64,000 nt of DNA from Chloracidobacterium sp. (lineage in GTDB: Bacteria > Acidobacteriota > Blastocatellia > Pyrinomonadales > Pyrinomonadaceae), in the NCBI GenBank assembly GCA_016716365.1, contig JADJWM010000016.1:124001-188000 (forward strand). Direction: 5' to 3'. The translations under genes and the position numbers were made by a program. Positions 27,516-35,618 of this stretch are shown here, piece after piece; within the stretch, counting starts at the first letter, position 1, and every line of letters begins with the position of its first letter. The notes below the pieces were generated by a model. That model was given only the letters and a program-made list of their open reading frames with translations. It was not told the origin of the DNA and ran no database searches.

Positions 27516-27607
27516 TCGATGCAAATGAAGTGATTGACTAGACTTTAATCTGACAGGCCGATGTCAGTTGTTTCTCTCACACTTTATATAGAGTTGAGGT
27601 GTGCATT

Positions 27608-28603
27608 ATGTATTCATCGCGTGTTTCGAAAGACCCTACAGATACAAATGTTAATCTGCGATCATGCCCGACGGATCAAGGAAACGTCTGGGCAGTGATC
27701 CTAGCCGGAGGTGATGGGTTGCCAAGAACTTCACGCGTACCCTCCTACCGGCGAGGGCAACGGCCAAGACAATTCTCCAGAACGGCCAATACTGATTTCA
27801 TCATCAATCAGACAAGAGATTGGATCTCCGGCGCGATCTCTCCGGAGAGAACGCTATACACGGTTTCTTACGAACATCTGAGGTACGCTCACGATGTGCT
27901 CGATGATGTTCCGGATGAGAACATCATCGTAGAACCTAAGGATGACGGAACAGTCTTCGCGATGCTCTATAGTTTGCTTCGTCTTAGAGAAAAAGACCCC
28001 TTCGCAACAGTGGTATTTCTCCCGGCTGACGTGTCTACCCCGGATGGAGACGGCTTTCTCGCTGGCGTGCGCGACGCGATCGAGGCGGTCCGGCAAGTAC
28101 CAACGCTCACTTTACTGGGGGTCGAACCAGCAACACCAGATACTGACCGCGAGTGGATCGAGCCGGACCTGTCCGTCCCGATACACAACTCGTTAAACCT
28201 ATGGCGGGTGCTTGGTTTTAAGGATAGAGTGTCGCGGCAAGAGGCCAACGAGCTGTTTGATCGAGGCGGACTTTGGAATAGCAACGTTGTGGTCGGAACC
28301 ATCCCGACCTTCTTGCGAAAGATACGCCGAGCGAAATCACATATATACGATGCGTTTGTTGCAGCCGCACCCCGAATCGGAACGCCCGCGGAGTTCGTTG
28401 CGATCCAAAGGGTCTACTATGAGAACTCCACTGAAAGTGATTTTTCACGAGAAATCTTGCCGTACTCAGCTGAGAAGATCGCTGTGGTTCCGGTCACTTC
28501 CAGGGGCGTCAAAGGCGCTGGGAAGAGTATAGCCCAACCGCCGAGCGCCCTGGACAGTGGCCTTCTGCATGCGAAGCCGATTGCAGTCGCCGCGGCAGCG
28601 TAG
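27608..28603 (+). CDS. Mannose-1-phosphate guanylyltransferase-like nucleotidyltransferase (divergent)
   Basis: A 331-residue relative of the sugar-nucleotide pyrophosphorylases that form GDP-mannose. The Rossmann-like start is seen (WAVILAGGDG), as are the later strands (ATVVFLPADVSTPDGDGFL; LTLLGVEPATPDTDREWIEP; GGLWNSNVVVGTIPTFL). The signature after GGDG is disturbed: the expected GSRL is LPRTSR, and PKQF has become PRQF, so catalytic competence is uncertain. The ATG with GAGG before it was preferred over the GTG three codons upstream. It is paralogous to the gene at 33,746, which keeps the intact signature. It may be a regulatory or altered-specificity copy. Confidence 0.7.
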   Translation: MYSSRVSKDPTDTNVNLRSCPTDQGNVWAVILAGGDGLPRTSRVPSYRRGQRPRQFSRTANTDFIINQTRDWISGAISPERTLYTVSYEHLRYAHDVLDDVPDENIIVEPKDDGTVFAMLYSLLRLREKDPFATVVFLPADVSTPDGDGFLAGVRDAIEAVRQVPTLTLLGVEPATPDTDREWIEPDLSVPIHNSLNLWRVLGFKDRVSRQEANELFDRGGLWNSNVVVGTIPTFLRKIRRAKSHIYDAFVAAAPRIGTPAEFVAIQRVYYENSTESDFSREILPYSAEKIAVVPVTSRGVKGAGKSIAQPPSALDSGLLHAKPIAVAAAA

Positions 28604-28620
28604 AGCTTGTTTCGTCCGGC

Positions 28621-28905
28621 ATGAGTGCACGCATAGCAATGTTGACATTTCGAACTAACAACAAGAAGTACCTTGGATCCACGGCCCTTGAGATCGTGCG
28701 AGCATTGGAGGCAGACGCCGAGAACTACCGGCACCGAGGTCAATCTCTCAGGCAGTTTTTAGTTTGGTCCTTGCAGAGCCTCTCCGATCGTCTTCCGCCC
28801 CGCGACCTGGATCTGAGCGATCGGCTTGATGACGACGAACTTGCTTTAAGCTACCTGTATTTACGCGACGAATACGGAGCCGGCAAATTCGAGGCGACCC
28901 CTTAG
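28621..28905 (+). CDS. Conserved-looking hypothetical protein (94 aa)
   Basis: An acidic, soluble protein of 94 residues. The sequence reads as a genuine fold (ALEIVRALEADAENYRHRG, LRQFLVWSLQSLSDRLPPRDLDLSDRL, ELALSYLYLRDEYGAG) with predicted helices and no signal or membrane segment. It follows the divergent nucleotidyltransferase by 17 bases on the same strand and probably shares its transcript. Family and function not recognised. Confidence 0.55.
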   Translation: MSARIAMLTFRTNNKKYLGSTALEIVRALEADAENYRHRGQSLRQFLVWSLQSLSDRLPPRDLDLSDRLDDDELALSYLYLRDEYGAGKFEATP

Positions 28906-28939
28906 ACCCTCAGGGGCCCTTACAGTCCAGGGATTATTT

Positions 28940-30526
28940 TCATCCGACTTGCAAGAGCGAGCCCACTCCGTTTCTCTCGATAGATTCGGATCCTGTAATT
29001 CTCAAGTACTGTCCGGAGGCCACCTCGGGATAGATTTCGTTGTATTTGAGTATACCTGTCGCACCTATTCTGCGGTTGATCTGCTCCCTGCTCAGTCCGT
29101 CTGCCGAAGCGACACCCGATGCGGCAAGCAATTCGATAAAACTCTCGATGGTCGCTTTGTGAAAGTTTGCGACCCTTTCAGCTTTGTCCTCGACCACTAG
29201 CCCTTTCATAAGGCCCCTGTCTTGAGTTGCAACCCCCGTAGGACATGTATTCGTATGGCACTGCAGTGCCTGGATACATCCGGTCGCCAGCATCATTGCT
29301 CTAGCAACACTGACCATATCGGCCCCGATGGCGATAAGACGTGCGATATGATAGCCGTTGAACGCCTTACCGGAGGCTATTACCCTGATCTCCTTCTTCA
29401 GGTCGTATCCATTTAGGGTATCCACCGCAAACGCGAGACCGTCTCGAAGTGGCATCCCGATGGAATCGGCAAATTCGATCGGGGCAGCTCCGGTGCCGCC
29501 TTCGCCACCATCGATCGCAATAAAATCGGGCATGATACCTGTAGAGATCATCGCCTGACACATCTCGATGAACTCCGATTTTTTTCCGATACAGAGCTTA
29601 AAGCCGACCGGCTTACCACGGGAGAGATCTCTGAGCTGCTTGATGAATCGCATCAGCCCTTCGGCGTCCCGAAAGGCCCTGTGCGAAGGAGGTGAATTGA
29701 CGGTGGTATTCGGCCTAATGTTTCGTATCGCAGCAATTTCTTCGGTGTTCTTAGCGGCCGGAAGAATGCCCCCATGTCCAGGTTTCGCGCCCTGTGAAAG
29801 CTTGATCTCTATCATCTTCACGCTCTCGAGCTGAGCCTTTTGCTGGAACAGAACAGGATCGAATTCGCCGGTCTCCGTCCGACAACCGAAATAGCCGGTA
29901 CCGATCTGCCAGATCAGATCCCCTCCATGCTCTAAGTGGTAGGGGCTTATGCCTCCTTCGCCTGTATTCTGCGCGAAGTTGCCGAGCTTTGCTCCTTTAT
30001 TCATTGCGAGGACCGCATTCTTACTCAAGGAACCGAAGCTCATTCCCGAGATGTTCAGGCGGCTTGCGAGGTAAGGTTTGCTGCAGTCCCTCCCTCCGAC
30101 CAGAACCCTCTGCTCCTGTTCGAGATCCGCAGGGTTGACTGCATAAACGGAATGATCGATCCATTCGTAACCCGGATGATAAACATCCCACTGAGTTCCG
30201 AACGGGCTCGTGGAATTTACCCTCTTTGCTCGTTGATAGATCACGGAACGAAACAGGCGATTGATCGGCCGACCTTCAGTATCCGTTTCGACAAAGTACT
30301 GCATGATCTCGGGCCGCACTTTTTCGAGCATATATCGAAAGTTCCCGATGACCGGAAAATTTCGTCGAATCGTCTGCTTCTTTTGCACGATATCGAGGAT
30401 ACCGATAATAACGACCGGTGCGACTATGATCAGGCTTATCAGGAAATACAGGCTCAAGAGGCTAAGTAAGCCGATCGTCGCCACTGTGATCGATGATGAA
30501 ACAATAAATATAAGACGGACATTCAT
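28940..30526 (-). CDS. FMN-binding glutamate synthase family protein, membrane-anchored
   Basis: A 528-residue single-subunit protein corresponding to the central/FMN part of glutamate synthase (GltB domain, COG0069). Two hydrophobic N-terminal segments (TVATIGLLSLLSLYFLI and IIVAPVVIIGILDIV) anchor it. Conserved landmarks: ISGMSFGSLSKNAVLAMNKGA, NTGEGGISPYH, GAKPGHGGILPAAKN, SPPSHRAF, FIAIDGGEGGTGAAP and the FMN loop IASGKAFNG. The Fe-S cysteines are in CIQALQCHTNTCPTGVATQD. It lacks the amidotransferase domain, so it cannot use glutamine by itself. Its role in such islands is unknown. It is divergent from grpE, with palindrome pair 6 between them. Confidence 0.85.
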   Translation of the reverse strand: MNVRLIFIVSSSITVATIGLLSLLSLYFLISLIIVAPVVIIGILDIVQKKQTIRRNFPVIGNFRYMLEKVRPEIMQYFVETDTEGRPINRLFRSVIYQRAKRVNSTSPFGTQWDVYHPGYEWIDHSVYAVNPADLEQEQRVLVGGRDCSKPYLASRLNISGMSFGSLSKNAVLAMNKGAKLGNFAQNTGEGGISPYHLEHGGDLIWQIGTGYFGCRTETGEFDPVLFQQKAQLESVKMIEIKLSQGAKPGHGGILPAAKNTEEIAAIRNIRPNTTVNSPPSHRAFRDAEGLMRFIKQLRDLSRGKPVGFKLCIGKKSEFIEMCQAMISTGIMPDFIAIDGGEGGTGAAPIEFADSIGMPLRDGLAFAVDTLNGYDLKKEIRVIASGKAFNGYHIARLIAIGADMVSVARAMMLATGCIQALQCHTNTCPTGVATQDRGLMKGLVVEDKAERVANFHKATIESFIELLAASGVASADGLSREQINRRIGATGILKYNEIYPEVASGQYLRITGSESIERNGVGSLLQVG

Positions 30527-30600
30527 ATAAAGAGTTCAGGCGCAAATCTGCGCCTGCATTCCCCTCTAATGAATCTACCTTTACCCTTCGATCACTTGAA

Positions 30601-30636
30601 GAGTGGAATCACTTGTCGGATAACGTGTTTTCTCGC
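30601..30636. promoter_or_regulatory. Tandem palindrome pair 6 (putative operator, weaker)
   Basis: GAGTGGAATCACTT and, 22 bases further on, ACGTGTTTTCTCGC. It matches the motif in about 11 of 14 positions. It lies 66 bases ahead of grpE and about 75 bases ahead of the divergent glutamate-synthase-like gene. Confidence 0.4.
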
Positions 30637-30701
30637 TTATCTCAAATGACCTAGAACTTTAAACTATCTTTTGTAGCCCAAATAGATTGGGACAAGGCTC
30701 A

Positions 30702-31250
30702 ATGGAAACTTCCGTAGACAAAAAGAAAGTGGAACTTCGACCTGGACTGGAGATCGCCGACGGATATGCGCTTCGCGATGCTGACTCAGACTTGAATGAC
30801 CCGATTCTCGATGGGGCGGATAGTTGGCGCGAAGACTTCGAAAGCGAACGGGATGCTCGATTACGCCTTGCTGCAGAATATGAAAACTATCGCCGCAGAA
30901 CAAAAGCGGAGATAGCGAGGGCTGCCGATCTAGGTAAGCGCGAGATTCTTGAGCAATTACTTGAAATTGCGGACGATCTGGACCTCGCGGTTGCTAATTC
31001 GAGCGGAGCGGACGCCCGGGATGCCGAATTGGTTCAGATGATGTACCGGAAACTTCGCGCAGTCCTTGAGGCAAACGGTGTTGTTGGTTTTGATAGCGTA
31101 GGCGAAGCGTTTGATCCGGAGCGGCACGAGGCGTTAGAGGTGATAAACGAGTCATCTTCGGACCCAGGTACGGTCCACTCGCAGATCCGTCGCGGCTATT
31201 TCTTTTCCGACAGGCTCCTTCGTCCGGCCTTGGTGATCGTTGCCCAATAG
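30702..31250 (+). CDS. grpE: GrpE-type nucleotide exchange factor (orphan copy)
   Basis: A 182-residue protein with the GrpE pattern: acidic N-terminus, coiled-coil helix (ERDARLRLAAEYENYRRRTKAEIARAADLGKREILEQLLEIADDLDLAV), then the C-terminal beta-wing (GVVGFDSVGEAFDPERHEALEVI and GYFFSDRLLRPALVIVAQ). GrpE exchanges ADP for ATP on DnaK. No dnaK or dnaJ is nearby, so this is a second, island-borne copy that would have to work with host DnaK. The ATG was preferred over a TTG five codons upstream because AAGG lies at the right distance. Likely regulated through the weak palindrome pair upstream. Confidence 0.88.
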   Translation: METSVDKKKVELRPGLEIADGYALRDADSDLNDPILDGADSWREDFESERDARLRLAAEYENYRRRTKAEIARAADLGKREILEQLLEIADDLDLAVANSSGADARDAELVQMMYRKLRAVLEANGVVGFDSVGEAFDPERHEALEVINESSSDPGTVHSQIRRGYFFSDRLLRPALVIVAQ

Positions 31251-31263
31251 ACCGCGATGGTAA

Positions 31264-32121
31264 TCAACGGTATCGATCGCCCACCCCAAGATGGTATGGA
31301 CACACCTTACGACTCCGCCTGACGAGGAGGATCGTCGTACCGATCGCCATGATGTTGATGAACTGCACTAGGGTCAATAACAACTCTCCTCGCGCGATGC
31401 AGTGAATCGAAAGAAACAAGCTTGCGAACAGCCAAATTACCCATGTCGAAAGACTGATTCCCCACGCACATTGCTCGGCCCATAAATGCCGGATCTGCGG
31501 ATAGTAGGCGACTATCACCAGAATTGTTCCGATCCAGCCGACTGCTTGCATAAGAGTTCCGCCTCTTCCGGAAGAACAGTAGCGAATCCCGCTTTCAGGT
31601 TTCCGCTCCGTAGACCAGAGCTCCATTCCTGAGCCTTGCCGCGGCAGTGTATGGATGATCACATTCGATCTATTAGCTAGGATGTGTTCCACGATCACGC
31701 CTGACGCTTTGAGATAATCCGCGATCATCGATCGATGGCACCGCCACCAAACTGCTTCGGCACACATGATGGCCGTCCGTTTTGATCGCGCTGAATCGAG
31801 CAGTTTCGCGACGCCATGCTTGAAATTTTCCGTCTCCATATAGTCGGCATACCCACGAAATGCCTTGTTGCGCCAGACGGTGTTCGGAGAGTCACTGCGT
31901 GTCGGTCTGCGCCCGCCGAGGTCCTTCATAAGCACATAGCTAATTCCATTTTTCTTTAGAGTTTCACTCAAGACCTCGGAGTTAAAATGCGGATACTTGC
32001 GCGATCCCGGCAAGCTGCGCACATCAGCAACAAGTTCAATATTGTTGCTGATAAGCAATTCGAGGAAATCTTCGATCGACCGCGTCGAGTGTCCGATCGT
32101 CCAAATCTGGAGGTCAGTCAT
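31264..32121 (-). CDS. DUF488 protein fused to a PQ-loop (SemiSWEET-like) membrane domain
   Basis: A 285-residue protein of two unrelated parts in one frame. Residues 1-160 are a DUF488 domain (IWTIGHSTRSIEDFLELL, VADVRSLPGSRKYPHFN, LGGRRP and the CHR motif in MCAEAVWWRCHRS). Residues 190-268 hold three transmembrane helices of PQ-loop type (VGWIGTILVIVAYYPQIRHLW, GISLSTWVIWLFASLFLSIHC, LTLVQFINIMAIGTTILLV), as in SemiSWEET-like sugar transporters or sensors. The junction (GRGGTLMQAVGWIG) contains an ATG with a weak upstream GGCGGAA, so the membrane part might also be made separately. The biochemical role of DUF488 is not settled. Confidence 0.75.
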   Translation of the reverse strand: MTDLQIWTIGHSTRSIEDFLELLISNNIELVADVRSLPGSRKYPHFNSEVLSETLKKNGISYVLMKDLGGRRPTRSDSPNTVWRNKAFRGYADYMETENFKHGVAKLLDSARSKRTAIMCAEAVWWRCHRSMIADYLKASGVIVEHILANRSNVIIHTLPRQGSGMELWSTERKPESGIRYCSSGRGGTLMQAVGWIGTILVIVAYYPQIRHLWAEQCAWGISLSTWVIWLFASLFLSIHCIARGELLLTLVQFINIMAIGTTILLVRRSRKVCPYHLGVGDRYR

Positions 32122-32183
32122 TTTCTTTCACTCCAACCTTCTACAAGTTGTTCGCGACTTCTCGGGCTTCTTGCGAGTCAAAC

Positions 32184-33749
32184 CTAAGCATTCAACGCTT
32201 CGCCGAACATCTCGTAACTCGCGACGGGCTCACATCTCATTACCTCTTCAGCGATTGCCAGCGCCCGATCTCGTCCCATTCCGGCAACTGCCTTCACTTG
32301 ATCGTGTTCGAAATAGAAGGCTAAGAACTCTTGAGCATCTATATCGCCATCAATCAGGATCCGATCCCATTGTCGTGTGTGCCCGACGTAGTTGAGGGTT
32401 GCGTCGAATTGAGTCGTCCAAAAGAACGGGATCGCCTTGAAGGCCTTCTTATCCCCGTGGGCCATGTTAAAGGCAGCCGTCCTCCCCTGCTGCATCGCAA
32501 AACGCCAGTGCTCGATCCGGATCAACTCTGAGGAGCGCGAGTCCGGCAATGTTGCGATATCCCCCGCAACGTAGATATCTTCTCCGGCGCAAAGAAATTC
32601 GTCAGCTATAACGCTTCCGTCCTGATGAATCTCAACGCCTGACAGAAAGCCCGTCTCCGGAACTACCCCGATACCGAGAAGAACAAGCTCGGCCGCTAGT
32701 CTCTCTCCTGAACCTAGGAGGACGTCGACCTTCTCACCGCTTTGCTCAAAGCCCTGAATCGAAGATTCGAGACGGAATTCAACTCCGTGCCCTTCCTGCA
32801 GAGCCTTGAACATTCCGCCGATCTCATCACCAAGAACTCGCTCAAATGGGAGGCGGTCGGGGGCGACAACTGTCACTTCGAGCCCGCGTTGTCTCAGACT
32901 CGCCGCTGCCTCCATTGCAATAAAACTGGCACCGACGACAACGACGCGTTTCGCTGTCTCACAACGCTTGATCAGCTCGTCGGCTTGATCGAAGTCTCGC
33001 AGGACAAGAATGTTCTCTAGATCAGAATCCGGGAGATCGAGTCTTCGGGGGCTCGAACCGCTCGCCACCAGAAGGCAGTCATACACGAGTCGCGTACCGT
33101 CCGCAAATTCAATGCATTTCGACGAGGCATCAACGCGCTCCACCTCCTTCGGCCGTAACATTTCGATCTCATGCTGTTTGAAAAAGTCATCAGAACGCAG
33201 GCGCATCCATTCCGGTTCGGCATGCCCCTGGAGATAGTCCTTGCTAAGATTCGGACGATCATATGGACTACGGTCCTCACGGCTTATCATCACGATTCGG
33301 CCTTGGAACTTAAATTCACGAAGAGCTTGTGCAGCGGAATAGCCTGCTGCTCCGGCGCCGATGATCGCAAAGGTGCGATCGTCAACTCCTTGGTCTCGTT
33401 CAGCCATAGCCGGATTACCACGGTCACTAGAATCATCCGAAAGAGTAATGAGTATTTCGTCTCCATCGATTTTCAAAGGGAAGGAAGGAAGGGCGTCAAG
33501 GGCGGGAGGCTCGAGCAGTTCTCCATTCTTCGCATTGAAACAAGCATGATGCCAGGGACAAATGATCCGATCTCCGACGAGCGCTCCTTCTACCAGCGGA
33601 GCGCCGTAATGTGTACAATGAGCTCCGACGGCAAAACATTCGCCATTGATCCGAGCGAGTAACACTTCGACTCCGTCCACAGATATCTGCTTCATTTCAC
33701 CGTCGCCAAGTTCAGACAACCTTGTTACTGTGACCTCATTCTCGTTCAT
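32184..33749 (-). CDS. Rieske-domain NAD(P)H-dependent ferredoxin reductase (AIF-like)
   Basis: A 521-residue cytoplasmic flavoprotein. Residues 1-105 are a Rieske [2Fe-2S] domain with both ligand pairs visible (CTHYG and CPWHHACF). Then follows a pyridine-nucleotide-disulphide reductase module: FAD site IGAGAAGYSAAQAL, ASGSSPRRLDLP, NAD(P) site VVGASFIAMEAAASL and the second FAD motif YVAGDIATLPD. This order is that of AIFM3-like/Rieske-reductase proteins that move electrons from NAD(P)H to ferredoxin-like partners. I set the start at 33,749: AGGAGG precedes it and it overlaps the stop of the upstream gene in an ATGA; the longer open frame is the shadow of that gene. Confidence 0.87.
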   Translation of the reverse strand: MNENEVTVTRLSELGDGEMKQISVDGVEVLLARINGECFAVGAHCTHYGAPLVEGALVGDRIICPWHHACFNAKNGELLEPPALDALPSFPLKIDGDEILITLSDDSSDRGNPAMAERDQGVDDRTFAIIGAGAAGYSAAQALREFKFQGRIVMISREDRSPYDRPNLSKDYLQGHAEPEWMRLRSDDFFKQHEIEMLRPKEVERVDASSKCIEFADGTRLVYDCLLVASGSSPRRLDLPDSDLENILVLRDFDQADELIKRCETAKRVVVVGASFIAMEAAASLRQRGLEVTVVAPDRLPFERVLGDEIGGMFKALQEGHGVEFRLESSIQGFEQSGEKVDVLLGSGERLAAELVLLGIGVVPETGFLSGVEIHQDGSVIADEFLCAGEDIYVAGDIATLPDSRSSELIRIEHWRFAMQQGRTAAFNMAHGDKKAFKAIPFFWTTQFDATLNYVGHTRQWDRILIDGDIDAQEFLAFYFEHDQVKAVAGMGRDRALAIAEEVMRCEPVASYEMFGEALNA

Positions 33750-34720
33750 AGCAGTCCTCCTGCAGACTCGCCAACGGCTGCGATTCCGATGCCGCCGGAG
33801 AATGATCTGGATCGAAGATTCGATAACGTCGAGTTTACTCGGCGAACAGTGCCGAGATCGCTCCATTTCGAATCGTGTACCGGGAGCACGGCAAGATCCA
33901 TCGGTCGAGCCTGCAAGACCTCGCGCGAGAAATTCGAATCGCGAATCTCACGGTAAACCCTGTCAATGGCTTTCACTTCATCAGCTGCATTTATGGCCGA
34001 TCGAACTGCCTCGAACTTCGTATAAAGCTCAACGGATGCATTGCGAATCATGCTTAGAAAAGCTGAAACCGTTCCAACCATAACGAAGCTGTTCCAGAGG
34101 CAACCGCGCGCCATCAAGTCGTGAGCAAAGGCTTTCGAAGGTTTCTCCCAAAAACGCCTAACGCGGAAGATTGCGGAGTTTCCGATCACCGATGATCTCT
34201 GTTCGGGCTCGATCCATCCATATTCTTCGTCGGGGCCGTGAGGCTTGATACCAAGGAGGGTCACCAATGCCCGATCCTGACGGGCAGCGGTGAACGCGAT
34301 CTGTACTGCAGACATGAACGCCCTGTCATCGGCAAAATAGTGGTCGGAGGGGAAAAAAGCTACACGCGCGCTCGGATCTATCGTTTTTAGACGCAATAGG
34401 CTATACAGGATCGCCGGTGTTGTGCCCGCATTCTTCGGCTGGATAACGAGATTCCTTGCTGGCACGCCTGTGAGAGCATCGTTGAAATATTGCGCGTGTT
34501 TTCGGGTCAGAACGAACATCGTTTTTGCGGCAGGCAAAGCGATCTCAACACGACGACGAGTTTCCTCCAACAGCGTGTTCTTATTTATTATCGGACAGAA
34601 CTGTTTTGGTCGGTCGTCGCCAAAGATCTTGTGTGTCAGCGAAAGTAGCCGCGAGCCGTCACCGCCCGCGAGAATTACCGCCCACTCGTTTTTTTCTGTC
34701 ATTGAACAAGGTTCATACAT
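33746..34720 (-). CDS. Mannose-1-phosphate guanylyltransferase-like sugar nucleotidyltransferase
   Basis: A 324-residue nucleotidyltransferase with an intact signature: AVILAGGDGSRLLSLTHKIFGDDRPKQF (GGxGxR and PKQF loops), FFPSDHYFAD, YGWIEPE, WEKPSKAFA and GCLWNSFVMVG. This matches GDP-mannose pyrophosphorylases that make GDP-mannose from mannose-1-phosphate and GTP, although a related sugar-1-phosphate is possible. The ATG at 34,720 has GGAG six bases before it; two upstream in-frame starts exist. It is translationally coupled to the Rieske reductase and lies below palindrome pair 7. It is the intact paralogue of the gene at 27,608. Confidence 0.82.
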   Translation of the reverse strand: MYEPCSMTEKNEWAVILAGGDGSRLLSLTHKIFGDDRPKQFCPIINKNTLLEETRRRVEIALPAAKTMFVLTRKHAQYFNDALTGVPARNLVIQPKNAGTTPAILYSLLRLKTIDPSARVAFFPSDHYFADDRAFMSAVQIAFTAARQDRALVTLLGIKPHGPDEEYGWIEPEQRSSVIGNSAIFRVRRFWEKPSKAFAHDLMARGCLWNSFVMVGTVSAFLSMIRNASVELYTKFEAVRSAINAADEVKAIDRVYREIRDSNFSREVLQARPMDLAVLPVHDSKWSDLGTVRRVNSTLSNLRSRSFSGGIGIAAVGESAGGLL

Positions 34721-34790
34721 AGATAACTCCATCACTTTTCTAGGATCTACTATGCTATCGAGTCTAGTCGGTCCAACCATTTCACCAACA

Positions 34791-34826
34791 GCGTGATTCT
34801 ACGCACAGTACCGAGTGTTTTCTCTC
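34791..34826. promoter_or_regulatory. Tandem palindrome pair 7 (putative operator, weaker)
   Basis: GCGTGATTCTACGC and, 22 bases further on, GAGTGTTTTCTCTC. These are degenerate copies of the island motif about 70 bases ahead of the nucleotidyltransferase gene, in the gap after ribA. Confidence 0.35.
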
Positions 34827-34828
34827 GA

Positions 34829-35578
34829 TCACGCTTGGGCCTTTGTCATCTTGCGAAAACCCAGTCCGGGTAGATCGACATCAAGACCGGCCGAACTCGT
34901 GCAGCGATCGTCGCCGCCGAGATCGATCAAATGTCCCATTCGATAACGCTTTGTCATCAAATACGCCGCCATGCTTCGATGAACTCTCACAGGCATCGAA
35001 ACTCGTTCGACCAACTCTAGCCCGCCGTTCTCAACAGCTTGAATCTTCTCCGGGTTGTTTGAGATCAGGCGGACACGCTGCAACCCTATCTCCCGCAAGA
35101 TCTCCGCGCACTGGTCGTATCGCCGCAGATCGACCCCGAATCCCAATCGCTCGTTTGCTTCAACCGTGTCAGCTCCGGCGTCCTGCAGAGCATATGCTCG
35201 GATCTTGTTGATAATCCCAATGCCTCGTCCTTCCTGTTGCTGATAGACGATCACGCCGCAGTTCTCCTTAGCAATCATCGTCATCGCAGTCTGAAGCTGC
35301 TGACCACAGTCGCATCGTGTGGACCCAAAGACGTCTCCTGTCATGCATTGCGAATGTATCCGGACCAGCGTTGGATGCTCCGCGCTAAGTCGCCCGCGAG
35401 CCAGAACAACATACTCCTCATCCGATATGAGCGACTGATAGCCGATCAGTCGAAACTCTCCCATTTCGGTCGGTAACCGGGACTCGGCGACGCGCCTGAC
35501 TATCCCTTGCGACACGTGTGAGAACAGGGAGTTTGTGTCCGCACTTGCGGCAACTCGAGTCGTAGTTTCAGTTTCCAT
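34829..35578 (-). CDS. ribA: GTP cyclohydrolase II
   Basis: A 249-residue enzyme that opens GTP to the first riboflavin intermediate. Landmarks: VRIHSQCMTGDVFGSTRCDCGQQL with the three zinc cysteines, the catalytic VIVYQQQEGRGIGIINKIRAYALQD, and VRLISNNPEKIQAV. There is no DHBP synthase half, so it is the stand-alone form, with N- and C-terminal tails of about 30 residues outside the core. In an island of flavoproteins (Rieske reductase, glutamate synthase) a private copy could raise flavin supply; this is inference. It is followed on the same strand by the nucleotidyltransferase and reductase genes. Confidence 0.92.
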   Translation of the reverse strand: METETTTRVAASADTNSLFSHVSQGIVRRVAESRLPTEMGEFRLIGYQSLISDEEYVVLARGRLSAEHPTLVRIHSQCMTGDVFGSTRCDCGQQLQTAMTMIAKENCGVIVYQQQEGRGIGIINKIRAYALQDAGADTVEANERLGFGVDLRRYDQCAEILREIGLQRVRLISNNPEKIQAVENGGLELVERVSMPVRVHRSMAAYLMTKRYRMGHLIDLGGDDRCTSSAGLDVDLPGLGFRKMTKAQA

Positions 35579-35618
35579 AGCGTTTCTTGTTTCTAGTTTT
35601 CCTTGTGCAGGAATGAAA

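Noticed and set aside
28900..28940. Terminator between the 94-codon gene and the glutamate-synthase-like gene
   Set aside because: CCCTCAGGGG and nearby GC blocks do not form a convincing continuous stem.
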